A DNA stretch of 6,755 nucleotides, from contig JBBAEA010000166.1 in assembly GCA_041656175.1 (NCBI GenBank), forward strand, positions 1 through 6,755, in the 5' to 3' direction. Both the position numbers and the translations under genes were made by a program. Origin of the DNA: JBBAEA01 sp041656175. GTDB taxonomy: Bacteria; Myxococcota_A; Bradymonadia; UBA4248. This document shows, piece by piece, positions 1 to 5,678 of this stretch. The number at the start of each line of letters is the position of its first letter. Within the stretch, counting starts at the first letter, position 1. The notes under the pieces were generated by a model that did no database searches, had not been told where the DNA came from, and worked only from the letters and a program-made list of their open reading frames with translations.

Positions 1-35
1 GAACCTTTTTTCTTTTGCAAAAAGAAAAAAGGTTC
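1..35. repeat. Perfect 16-bp inverted repeat at left window edge
   Basis: Bases 1-16 and 20-35 are exact reverse complements around a three-base GCA loop. The stem begins GAACC and is otherwise almost only A/T. It is followed by a run of six C and then CGCAAAGCT. It may be a terminator of an upstream gene outside the window, but the run after the stem is C rather than T, so a classical Rho-independent terminator is doubtful. The order GAACCT, hairpin, CCCCCC, CGCAAAGCT also occurs at 2262-2306, so this may be one end of the same repeat family. Confidence 0.6.
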
Positions 36-80
36 CCCCCGCGCAAAGCTCTCAATAAATAAGATTAGGCGAGGTTAATC

Positions 81-1865
81 ATGCGTTTTCTCTGGATAAA
101 AATTCTTGCTTGCACGTCGTTGTGTTTAACACTTTTTGCTTGCAACAAAAAAGTCGCCGAAACCGAGACAAAGCCCGAGCCTGAGCTCGTCGCTGCTAGC
201 GATGAAACTAGCCAAGCAGAAGAAGAAGTAAAAATCATATTCTGGAATGATTTCCACGCTACGCTCTTTGAAATACCCGACAAGGAAGACACGACTATGG
301 CGATTGGGGGATTACCGTGGTTTATGGCTGCGGTAGAAGCCGAAAAGGAGGGCTATTTGCCGCTCATACTCGATGGAGGAGATCAATTCCAAGGCTCATC
401 ACTTATCGGTGATAGCAAGGGGATGGGTATGGTCGACATTATGAACAGCCTCGGCATCGACGCTACAGTTATCGGCAACCACGATTTCGATTACGGCGCT
501 TCTCCCCAAAACCCCGACCCAACCCGCGGCGCGCTCTACGCCGCGATGAAAGCGTCAAACTACGCTTGGCTCGCAGCAAACATTAGCCACGACAAAAACT
601 TAGCCAAAGAAGGTGCGCTCCCTTGGCCGCCACCTGAACTCAAGCCATACACCATCATAGAAAAAGGACCCTACCGTATCGCTGTAATCGGGCTTAGCAC
701 CACGGATACGCCTGTTACTACGCTACGTGAACACGTTATAGACCTCGTCTTTGAGCCCGCGGATCAAGCTCTTAGCCGCATAATGCCCAGCGTTGTAGCC
801 GAAAATCCAGATTACATTATCGTTCTTGGCCACTTAACAGGTACGCCTCAAAACGAGTACGAAAAGCTCGGCTGCCCCAAATTCGACGGCGAACTTGCCA
901 GCATTTTGGCACTCCCCCAAGAAACGAAAAAGCATATCAACGCTATCTTTCTAGGACATTCGCACCGAAGTTTTGCCGCCGTTTGCGATGGCATACTGAT
1001 CGCCGAAAATACCGCGTCTGGTCGCAGTTACACCACCGTTACCCTAAAGCCCGAAAACAAAAAACTGAGCACACAAGTCGATTCATTGAGCCAAAAATTC
1101 TTAACCCACAAAGCCGTTGGAAGTGGTTGCAGCGATGAGCCCTTCCCACTAGAGGCCATCGACGTCGGTGGAATGAAACTAAAACCGAGCCAAAGCGCGC
1201 TATCCATTATTGAAAAACTTGATGCAAACGCAAAAACAGCGCGTTGCGAAGTTATCGGTTGCGCTAAGGCGCCCATCATACGCAACAAAACCACGGAATG
1301 CCCCATCGGCAACCTCGTCGCTGAAGCGATGATGAAGGTCTATCCCAAAGCCGACTTGGCCATACAAAACTCGGGTGGCCTACGAAGCGACATCCTAAAA
1401 AACACGCTCCATCGCGAAGATGTTGAGGCTATCATGCCCTTTGAAAACTACATCTACCTCATAGAGATGCCAGGAGCCGATTTACTCAGCATACTCAAGG
1501 TGGCCACAAGCGGGAAACACGGCCTATTCCAAGTCGCAGGCCTGCGCTACATCTTCGAGATCGACTGCAATAACCCTGAAGATATCAACAAAGACGGAAA
1601 ACTCGAAGACTGGGAGCATAACTGCCTTAAGGAACGATCCCTATTCGTTGCAAAAAAACGACTCAATCCCAAGAAAAAATACAAAGTCGCCATCAATAAC
1701 TTTTTGTTTGATGGCGGCGACTCGCTGAGCGGCCTCTTTGATAGGTCAAAAATTATCGATAAAGGCCCTCTCATCAAGACGGCCCTCATTGACTATATTC
1801 AAAAAAGCAAGACCTGCATTGACGCAGACACGCTCCTCGATGACAGAGTTATGATTGCTCACTGA
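81..1865 (+). CDS. Lipoprotein 5'-nucleotidase / metallophosphoesterase (UshA-like two-domain family)
   Basis: Predicted enzyme that hydrolyses phosphate from nucleotides (or related phosphoesters) outside the cytoplasm. The N-terminus has a lipoprotein signal with lipobox LFAC and lipidated Cys21, then a Glu-rich linker to about residue 50. The metallophosphoesterase domain (about 51-300) shows the expected metal-ligand blocks: NDFH (D57, H59), GGDQFQG (D101), GNHDFDYG (N133, H134), GH (H251) and GHSH (H293, H295). The first block reads NDFHA where NDxHG is usual, but the ligands remain. The C-terminal nucleotidase domain (about 395-590) has QNSGGLR (429-435), PFENYIYLIEM and a FDGGDS motif. 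An EF-hand-like loop bracketed by Cys496 and Cys515 is inserted in it. The ATG has GAGG six bases upstream. The length of 594 aa is normal for the family. The substrate (5'-nucleotides, UDP-sugars, NAD or 2',3'-cyclic nucleotides) cannot be told from sequence. Confidence 0.93.
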   Translation: MRFLWIKILACTSLCLTLFACNKKVAETETKPEPELVAASDETSQAEEEVKIIFWNDFHATLFEIPDKEDTTMAIGGLPWFMAAVEAEKEGYLPLILDGGDQFQGSSLIGDSKGMGMVDIMNSLGIDATVIGNHDFDYGASPQNPDPTRGALYAAMKASNYAWLAANISHDKNLAKEGALPWPPPELKPYTIIEKGPYRIAVIGLSTTDTPVTTLREHVIDLVFEPADQALSRIMPSVVAENPDYIIVLGHLTGTPQNEYEKLGCPKFDGELASILALPQETKKHINAIFLGHSHRSFAAVCDGILIAENTASGRSYTTVTLKPENKKLSTQVDSLSQKFLTHKAVGSGCSDEPFPLEAIDVGGMKLKPSQSALSIIEKLDANAKTARCEVIGCAKAPIIRNKTTECPIGNLVAEAMMKVYPKADLAIQNSGGLRSDILKNTLHREDVEAIMPFENYIYLIEMPGADLLSILKVATSGKHGLFQVAGLRYIFEIDCNNPEDINKDGKLEDWEHNCLKERSLFVAKKRLNPKKKYKVAINNFLFDGGDSLSGLFDRSKIIDKGPLIKTALIDYIQKSKTCIDADTLLDDRVMIAH

Positions 1866-2137
1866 TCGCGCATTTTTCCTAGCAGCGTTTGCAAATCATC
1901 CAAAGGCATCAAGACTGAGCCCTCATCGTCGTCGTAATTGCCGCGCTCCGAAAACAACTCGTCGATGCTTACGTCAAAAATCCGACACATTCGGTTGATT
2001 TCGGCCGACGAAATCACGCGCACCCCACTCTCGATTGCTTGGCAATCCGCCACGGACAATTCCATTCGCTGTGCGAAATCATCAATCGACCAACTGTTCG
2101 ACAAACGCAAAAACTTCACGTTCTCGGCTACACTCAT
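1859..2137 (-). CDS. Small XRE-family helix-turn-helix DNA-binding protein
   Basis: A 92-aa protein whose residues about 5-62 form a Cro/C1-type helix-turn-helix domain: NVKFLRLSNSWSIDDFAQRM, then ELSVADCQAIESG and a last helix ending FDVSIDELF. The remaining 30 residues hold an acidic patch (NYDDDEG) and a short, probably helical tail (LDDLQTLLGKMRDQ) that might dimerise or bind a partner. The ATG is preceded by AGGTGG on the minus strand, a good ribosome site. It is transcribed toward the nucleotidase gene and the two stop codons overlap (TCACTGA). Its target is unknown. The inverted repeats in the adjoining upstream region are possible autoregulatory sites, but nothing in the sequence proves this. 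No toxin partner, recombinase or phage gene is adjacent. Confidence 0.85.
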   Translation of the reverse strand: MSVAENVKFLRLSNSWSIDDFAQRMELSVADCQAIESGVRVISSAEINRMCRIFDVSIDELFSERGNYDDDEGSVLMPLDDLQTLLGKMRDQ

Positions 2138-2276
2138 TCCACCACCTAATATAAAATCGCTTATTCCTCTAAAGCCCCCAGCGCACCCCAGCCGTATACA
2201 ATGTGTCGCAAACCTTGCTGACTTGCAAGTTTTTCTACTTTATGCCCCAACATTCAGCTTTGAACCTCTGCTTTTT

Positions 2277-2295
2277 GGGGGGCTCAAAGCCCCCC
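2277..2295. repeat. GC-rich 8-bp hairpin GGGGGGCT-CAA-AGCCCCCC
   Basis: Perfect 8-bp stem with a three-base loop, preceded by five T (2272-2276). Read on the minus strand the stem is followed by AAAAA, and on the plus strand by TACGC, so neither direction gives the U-tract of a standard intrinsic terminator. A very similar C/G hairpin closes the second repeat element just before trpS. Confidence 0.65.
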
Positions 2296-2328
2296 TACGC
2301 AAAAGCTTGCCTCATGATCTGCGGCTTC

Positions 2329-2386
2329 GCGCCTTATTTTATGCGGTGTATGCGCTCGTTTCGCGCATCCACCGCATAAAATGCGC
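2329..2386. repeat. Central hairpin of repeat copy 1 (about 23-bp stem)
   Basis: Bases 2336-2355 pair with 2363-2382 at 19 of 20 positions around a 7-base loop. After a three-base bulge (2333-2335) the stem continues with GCGC at 2329-2332 against 2383-2386. Confidence 0.75.
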
Positions 2387-2519
2387 TCAGTCGCCGTTCA
2401 TTCGGCTGATCTTTTGCTACCCCCCCTATTTTGTTCTCTCTCCCTCCATACGCAATGCGCCAGCCTTAGCCAAACACCACAATACTCGCCAGTTAATTCA
2501 AACTGTGCTAATCCGCTAA

Positions 2520-2551
2520 TCGTTGCCCGCGCTTGATAGAACTGGCAACGA
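2520..2551. promoter_or_regulatory. Inverted repeat TCGTTGCC-N16-GGCAACGA, possible operator
   Basis: Perfect 8-bp half sites at 2520-2527 and 2544-2551. They flank the -35 hexamer of the promoter candidate at 2533-2560, and the right half lies between its -35 and -10. This position suits a repressor site. The neighbouring XRE protein is a conceivable binder, but that is a guess. It could instead form a weak RNA hairpin with a 16-base loop followed by CTCTTTAATT. Confidence 0.45.
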
Positions 2552-2560
2552 CTCTTTAAT
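2533..2560 (+). promoter_or_regulatory. Candidate sigma-70-type promoter for trpS
   Basis: TTGATA (2533-2538) and TTTAAT (2555-2560) are separated by 16 bases and each matches five of six positions of the sigma-70 consensus. Transcription would start near 2567, giving a trpS leader of about 190 bases that contains the whole second repeat element. The prediction rests on hexamer match and position only. Confidence 0.45.
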
Positions 2561-2605
2561 TATATGCACTAATCTTTGTAGAGCTAGGGGAGTAGCGAGG
2601 GATCG

Positions 2606-2701
2606 CCTAAAATATGGACTTAGCGCCGCATTTTCTGCGCTGTATGAGCGAATAGAGAATACAGCGCAGAAAATTTCGCGGCGCTTAGGCCATATTTTAG
2701 G
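2606..2701 (+). repeat. Very long hairpin (38 paired bases) in the presumed trpS leader
   Basis: The left arm 2606-2645 and right arm 2659-2701 pair at 38 of 40 positions, with two mismatches and one three-base bulge (2675-2677), around a 13-base loop. The outer twelve pairs (CCTAAAATATGG/CCATATTTTAGG) and the inner sixteen (ATTTTCTGCGCTGTAT/ATACAGCGCAGAAAAT) are perfect. In RNA this would be extremely stable. I see no T-box consensus and no Trp-rich leader peptide, so a classical T-box or trp-type attenuator is not supported. Confidence 0.8.
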
Positions 2702-2711
2702 AAGCCCGCGC

Positions 2712-2731
2712 GTAGGGGGCGCTCCCCCCAC
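2712..2731 (+). repeat. GC-rich hairpin just upstream of the trpS ribosome site
   Basis: GGGGG (2715-2719) pairs with CCCCC (2724-2728) around CGCT. One A-C mismatch follows and then two more pairs. It is followed by CCAAAAAATAAA and then the AAGGA ribosome site, so in RNA it would sit about 16 bases ahead of that site. It lacks a U-tract and is not a standard terminator. Confidence 0.5.
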
Positions 2732-2746
2732 CAAAAAATAAAGGAT

Positions 2747-2751
2747 AAGGA
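2747..2751 (+). promoter_or_regulatory. Ribosome binding site of trpS
   Basis: AAGGA lies six bases before the ATG at 2758. A second AAGGA at 2741-2745 is too far away to be optimal. Together they support the chosen start, which also leaves the expected short N-terminus before the HIGH-like motif. Confidence 0.75.
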
Positions 2752-2757
2752 AAATCG

Positions 2758-3741
2758 ATGGCTGTATCATTAAGCGGCATTAAACCAACCTACATCCCGC
2801 ATGTCGGAAACCATTTGGGCATGATTTTGCCAGCAATTTCGCTGCAAAACGACTACGATTGCAGCTACTTTATCGCGGACTACCACGCGCTGACCTCGGT
2901 ACATGACCCAGAGCTGATGCGGGAGTATTCGCACAGCATTGCCGCGTATTTCTTGGCTTTTGGCCTCGACCCTGCGATTTGCACATTTTATCGCCAATCG
3001 GATTTGCCGCAAGTCAATGATTTAACGTGGATTTTGAGCTGCACGGCGCGAATGGGGCTATTGGAGCGCGCCCATGCGTGGAAGGCGGCCAAGGATCGCG
3101 GCAACGAAGGTGCTGAATTACACGGCTTGTTCGCTTACCCCGTCTTGATGGCCGCCGACATTTTGATCAACGACGCCGACGTCGTACCAGTGGGCAAGGA
3201 CCAAATTCAACACGTCGAAATGACACGCGACATGGCGCTGAGCTTTAACAGCGTGTACGGCGAAACTTTTAAGCTACCCGTAGCAAAAGTGAGCGAGGAG
3301 TTGCACACCATTCCCGGCCTCGATGGCAGAAAAATGTCTAAATCCTACCAAAATACGATTAATCTGCTTATTCCGCTTAAAGAGCTTAAAAAACAAGTTA
3401 TGCGCATTGTTACCGATTCAACGCCGATGGATCAGCCAAAAGACCATACAAAATGCAATGTTTTTAAACTCTATAAGCTTTTTGCAAGCCCTGAGCAGTG
3501 CGATGAACTCATCGAACGCTACCAAAGCCCAGGTTTTGGTTATGGGCATGCAAAAATTGCGCTCTATGAACTTCTGCGCGAACAGACCGAGGAGCCGCGA
3601 CGCATTTACAACGATTATATGACGCGGCGCGATACGCTTGAAGATATTTTGCGCGATGGAGCCTCGCGTGCCAAAGTCGTCATGGACAAGGTTTTGGGGC
3701 GTGCGCGGGAGGCGGTCGGTTACAAGGCAAGAGTATCATAA
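2758..3741 (+). CDS. trpS: Tryptophanyl-tRNA synthetase
   Basis: Charges tRNA-Trp with tryptophan in the cytoplasm, using ATP; a class I aminoacyl-tRNA synthetase essential for translation. At 327 aa it has the usual bacterial length. The N-terminal LSGIKPT block is followed by the HIGH-like signature PHVGN (14-18) and NHLG; YFIADYHALT follows. The tryptophan/tRNA-pocket block reads VPVGKDQIQHVEMTRD (143-158). The second signature is KMSKS (192-196) in GLDGRKMSKSYQN. The C-terminal helical part is complete. It is preceded by a strong ribosome site, a probable promoter and a highly structured leader. nadB follows on the same strand after 83 bp, so the two could share a transcript. No second trpS copy or trp biosynthesis gene is in view. 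Confidence 0.97.
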   Translation: MAVSLSGIKPTYIPHVGNHLGMILPAISLQNDYDCSYFIADYHALTSVHDPELMREYSHSIAAYFLAFGLDPAICTFYRQSDLPQVNDLTWILSCTARMGLLERAHAWKAAKDRGNEGAELHGLFAYPVLMAADILINDADVVPVGKDQIQHVEMTRDMALSFNSVYGETFKLPVAKVSEELHTIPGLDGRKMSKSYQNTINLLIPLKELKKQVMRIVTDSTPMDQPKDHTKCNVFKLYKLFASPEQCDELIERYQSPGFGYGHAKIALYELLREQTEEPRRIYNDYMTRRDTLEDILRDGASRAKVVMDKVLGRAREAVGYKARVS

Positions 3742-3742
3742 T

Positions 3743-3771
3743 TTGGCAATAACGTGTAATAAACGAATAAA
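3743..3771 (+). promoter_or_regulatory. Weak promoter candidate for nadB
   Basis: TTGGCA (3743-3748, five of six to TTGACA) and AATAAA (3766-3771, four of six to TATAAT) are 17 bases apart in an A/T-rich spacer immediately after the trpS stop. Transcription would begin about 47 bases before the nadB start at 3825. No terminator hairpin is seen between trpS and nadB, so read-through is also likely. Confidence 0.3.
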
Positions 3772-3809
3772 GTTTTGCTTTTTCTCGCTTACACAGAAGA
3801 TTGCTTATG

Positions 3810-3815
3810 AAAGGA
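3810..3815 (+). promoter_or_regulatory. Ribosome binding site that decides the nadB start
   Basis: AAAGGA lies nine bases before the ATG at 3825. Two in-frame upstream starts exist (TTG 3801 and ATG 3807). The ATG at 3807 has only AGAAGA (3795-3800) ahead of it, and the TTG is a poor start. Starting at 3825 gives MIIERHTDIVIIGGG, the typical short lead into the FAD-binding strand. Confidence 0.65.
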
Positions 3816-3824
3816 TGTGCTAGC

Positions 3825-5366
3825 ATGATAATAGAGCGGCATACAGATATCGTGATTATTGGTGGCGGTGTGGGCGGTTTATCGGCCGCTTTAGCCTTAG
3901 GGGATCGAAAAATCTTGGTACTCAGCAAGTCGAGTTTTGGGCGCGGTGGCGCCACACCACTTGCGCAGGGCGGTATCGCAGTTGCCCTAGGACATGACGA
4001 CCACCCGCAACTTCACGCGGCTGACACCTTGGTGGCGGGAGATGGCTTATCGGCGGCCGAAGTTGTGGACGTTTTAACCAGCGAGGGACCACTGCGAGTA
4101 CGTGAACTCGAGGCGCTGGGGGCTGAGTTTGATCGCAAACACGATGGAGAACTCGCCTTTGGCCGCGAAGCCGCACACTCGCGAAGGCGCATTGTACACG
4201 CACGTGGCGATAGCACGGGTGCCGAGGTTGAGCGCGCACTCGTTGCTGCAGCGCAAAAGCGCTCTAACATTGAAGTTCTCGATAATTGCTACGTCTCAGA
4301 TCTGCTCAAAGCAGAAGGAGACGTCGTTGGCGCCCAAGGTGTGCGAGGCGGCGAGATTATTCGCGTCTTTGCAAAGGCAGTGATTTTGGCGAGCGGTGGG
4401 GTTGGGCGCATATATCGCTACACAACAAACCCCATAGAATCTTGCGGCGACGGTCTTGCCATGGCAGGTCGTATCGGTGCTGTTCTTAGCGACGTCGAGT
4501 TTGTGCAATTTCACCCAACAGCCTTGGCTAGCGGACAAGACCCGCTTCCGCTACTCACCGAAGCATTGCGGGGTGAAGGCGCGACATTACACGATAGCAA
4601 TGGCCTGCGTTTTATGCGCGATTTACACGCTGATGCCGAATTAGCGCCAAGAGATGTTCTTGCACGCGGAATTTGGGGAGTGCAGCAGCGCAAAAGTGCT
4701 GTATTTTTGGATGCTCGCATTATAGGCGCAGATTTCCCCAAAAAGTTCCCCACGGTCTGGAGTCTTTGCCAAGAATCTGGCCTAGATCCTCGCCGTGATC
4801 TCCTGCCTGTTTCGCCAGCGGCACACTACCATATGGGGGGATTGGCTGTAGATCGCAACGGTCGTAGTTCTTGCTCTGGGCTTTGGGCATGCGGCGAAGT
4901 TTCCGCAACAGGGGTGCATGGAGCAAATAGATTGGCGAGCAACTCGCTGCTGGAAGGGCTAGTTTTTGGTGCACGAGTGGGACAGGATATTTTGACACAA
5001 ATCGATTTTGCTGCAAAAACGAAAAAACACGACCCCTACCCCGCCATAACAACAAGCACGCATATCACCGAGAAAGAGCAGGCGATCGCCCAAAGTTTGC
5101 GCGAAATGATGTGGGATTACGTCGGTTTAGTGCGTTGTGAAGAAGGAATGGCAAAAGCGCTCGATTTTATTAATCATATCGTTGAGAACAAAGAACCTAA
5201 GTCACTGATGCTTCGCAATATGCTAGATGCCGCCGAAATGATAACCCACGCAGCGCTCTTGCGCCGTGAAAGTCGCGGTGGGCACTACCGCAGTGATTTT
5301 CCTGCCCATGGCGACGTTGCGGCTTCGAATCCATTTGTATTTACAGGTAACGGCCCTTGGATTTAG
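3825..5366 (+). CDS. nadB: L-aspartate oxidase
   Basis: FAD enzyme that oxidises L-aspartate to iminoaspartate, the first step of de novo NAD synthesis; quinolinate synthase (NadA) uses the product but is not in this window. With the start at 3825 it has 513 aa, slightly shorter than typical. The dinucleotide fold begins at once with GGGVGG (13-18), followed by GRGGATPLAQGGIAVAL, the family's flavin loop. HSRRRIVHARGDSTGAEVE is the conserved substrate-side block. FHPTAL (His230), HYHMGG (His334, His336) and GANRLASNSLLEG (Arg369) match residues conserved across the fumarate reductase/aspartate oxidase flavoprotein family. LREMMWDYVGLVR opens the C-terminal helical domain. RRESRGGHYRSDFP near the end is also typical. 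The motif set favours NadB over SdhA/FrdA. The gene looks intact. It lies 83 bp after trpS and may be partly co-transcribed with it. Confidence 0.97.
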   Translation: MIIERHTDIVIIGGGVGGLSAALALGDRKILVLSKSSFGRGGATPLAQGGIAVALGHDDHPQLHAADTLVAGDGLSAAEVVDVLTSEGPLRVRELEALGAEFDRKHDGELAFGREAAHSRRRIVHARGDSTGAEVERALVAAAQKRSNIEVLDNCYVSDLLKAEGDVVGAQGVRGGEIIRVFAKAVILASGGVGRIYRYTTNPIESCGDGLAMAGRIGAVLSDVEFVQFHPTALASGQDPLPLLTEALRGEGATLHDSNGLRFMRDLHADAELAPRDVLARGIWGVQQRKSAVFLDARIIGADFPKKFPTVWSLCQESGLDPRRDLLPVSPAAHYHMGGLAVDRNGRSSCSGLWACGEVSATGVHGANRLASNSLLEGLVFGARVGQDILTQIDFAAKTKKHDPYPAITTSTHITEKEQAIAQSLREMMWDYVGLVRCEEGMAKALDFINHIVENKEPKSLMLRNMLDAAEMITHAALLRRESRGGHYRSDFPAHGDVAASNPFVFTGNGPWI

Positions 5367-5388
5367 GCTGCAAAATGTTTACGCAGCC
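5366..5388 (+). terminator. Small hairpin overlapping the nadB stop codon
   Basis: GGCTGC (5366-5371) and GCAGCC (5383-5388) form a 6-bp stem with an 11-base loop that begins on the last base of the TAG stop. It is followed by TCTGCTCTG, which is pyrimidine-rich but not a true T-run. It is a weak terminator candidate. Confidence 0.3.
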
Positions 5389-5412
5389 TCTGCTCTGTGG
5401 GAACGCTGATTA

Positions 5413-5432
5413 TTTGGGGCTACCGCCCCAAA
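5413..5432. terminator. Compact GC-rich hairpin downstream of nadB
   Basis: TTTGGGGC (5413-5420) pairs perfectly with GCCCCAAA (5425-5432) around a TACC loop. The position, 47 bases after the nadB stop, suits transcription termination, but there is no T-run after the stem on either strand. It resembles the G/C-run hairpins in the spacer before trpS and could instead be another short repeat. Confidence 0.4.
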
Positions 5433-5653
5433 CCTCGTACAAAGAGCAAGCACCTTGAAAGCCGTTCTTGGGTGTAACGTCTTGATTCTATGTCGTTTTT
5501 TAAATACTCGCCTAGCTTTTCTTAGTTTACGCCGCAAATTTTACTGCTTATTGGCGTGAATTGCAGCTTCCTTAATTCTCGCAATGAGTATTGATAATCC
5601 ATGCATAGTTCGTTAAGCTGCCTTTGACTGTATCCTTTGGCGAGTACAGACAC
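5420..5653 (-). pseudogene. Possible remnant of a small minus-strand gene
   Basis: Read on the minus strand from a GTG at 5651-5653, the frame gives 43 residues, including KGYSQRQLNELCMDYQYSLR, up to a TAA at 5522-5524. It then runs on in the same frame for 33 residues, including EYLKNDIESRRYTQERLSRC, to a TAG at 5420-5422. The amino-acid make-up is like a helical, charged, soluble protein rather than random translation. No ribosome site precedes the GTG and I recognise no family. It may be a decayed gene with a nonsense mutation, or chance. Confidence 0.25.
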
Positions 5654-5671
5654 ATTGAAAGCTTATGTATC

Positions 5672-5678
5672 AGGAGAG
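5672..5678 (+). promoter_or_regulatory. Ribosome binding site of the repeat lipoprotein
   Basis: AGGAGAG sits five bases before the ATG at 5684. It fixes the start at the beginning of a complete lipoprotein signal peptide. Confidence 0.75.

Larger units (their letters stand above)
2262..2430. repeat. Nested inverted-repeat element, copy 1
   Basis: An imperfect palindromic element. A GC-rich hairpin (2277-2295) is followed by GCAAAAG (2299-2305), then a central hairpin (2329-2386), then CTTTTGC (2411-2417), the inverse of GCAAAAG, and a closing run of seven C (2420-2426). GATC occurs on both flanks (2316-2319 and 2408-2411). The central arms (ATTTTATGCGGTGTATGCGC) resemble those of the element at 2589-2737 at about 17 of 20 positions. 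The end with the GGGGGG/CCCCCC hairpin lies on the left here and on the right in the other element. Element limits are approximate. Confidence 0.6.
2589..2737. repeat. Nested inverted-repeat element, copy 2 (trpS leader)
   Basis: Same plan as the element at 2262-2430: a G-run with GTAGC (2587-2596), GATCGCC, a large central hairpin (2606-2701), then GCGTAGGGGG and a C-run hairpin followed by CCAAAAAATAAA. The module GCGTAGGGGG...CCCCCC...AAAAA matches the reverse complement of 2272-2300, so the end modules are in opposite orientation in the two copies. The right end touches the trpS ribosome site, so the element is probably transcribed. Limits are approximate. Confidence 0.55.
2138..2757. other. 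620-bp gene-free region rich in palindromes
   Basis: This divergent spacer separates the XRE gene (leftward) from trpS (rightward). I see no convincing protein gene in it; open frames on both strands pass through palindromes and lack credible ribosome sites. It contains a perfect 10-bp palindrome ACTTGCAAGT at 2221-2230, two related nested inverted-repeat elements (about 2262-2430 and 2589-2737), a short inverted repeat CAGTT/AACTG at 2490-2505, and a promoter-like sequence with an inverted repeat across it (2520-2560). The first part (2138-2260) must carry the promoter of the XRE gene; a TATATT at 2148-2153 on the minus strand is a possible -10 but has no recognisable -35. Confidence 0.75.

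Noticed and set aside
1938..2519. Plus-strand 193-codon open frame across the XRE gene and copy 1 of the repeat
   Set aside because: It is antisense to the convincing XRE protein and then runs through repeat sequence. Its translation is low-complexity and unlike any domain.
2262..2737. CRISPR array or insertion sequence in the palindrome-rich spacer
   Set aside because: There are only two diverged, internally palindromic elements with no regular spacers, no transposase frame and no visible target-site duplication.
2523..2741. Plus-strand 72-codon open frame ending just before trpS, and an overlapping minus-strand 84-codon frame (2516-2770)
   Set aside because: Both cross the large palindrome, which keeps frames open on both strands. 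Neither has a good ribosome site, and the minus frame starts inside trpS. They are better explained as a product of the repeat structure.
2567..2757. T-box riboswitch or trp-type attenuator ahead of trpS
   Set aside because: No T-box sequence, no Trp-codon-rich leader peptide and no terminator with a U-tract could be found, only the long palindrome and a G/C hairpin.
3801..3824. Longer NadB start at TTG 3801 or ATG 3807
   Set aside because: The added residues (MLMKGCAS) are not part of the family's usual N-terminus, and the best ribosome site (AAAGGA at 3810-3815) points to the ATG at 3825. ATG 3807 is not fully excluded.
3922..4270. Minus-strand frames of about 60-105 codons inside nadB
   Set aside because: They are shadows of the strongly recognisable NadB coding sequence; no independent ribosome site or domain.
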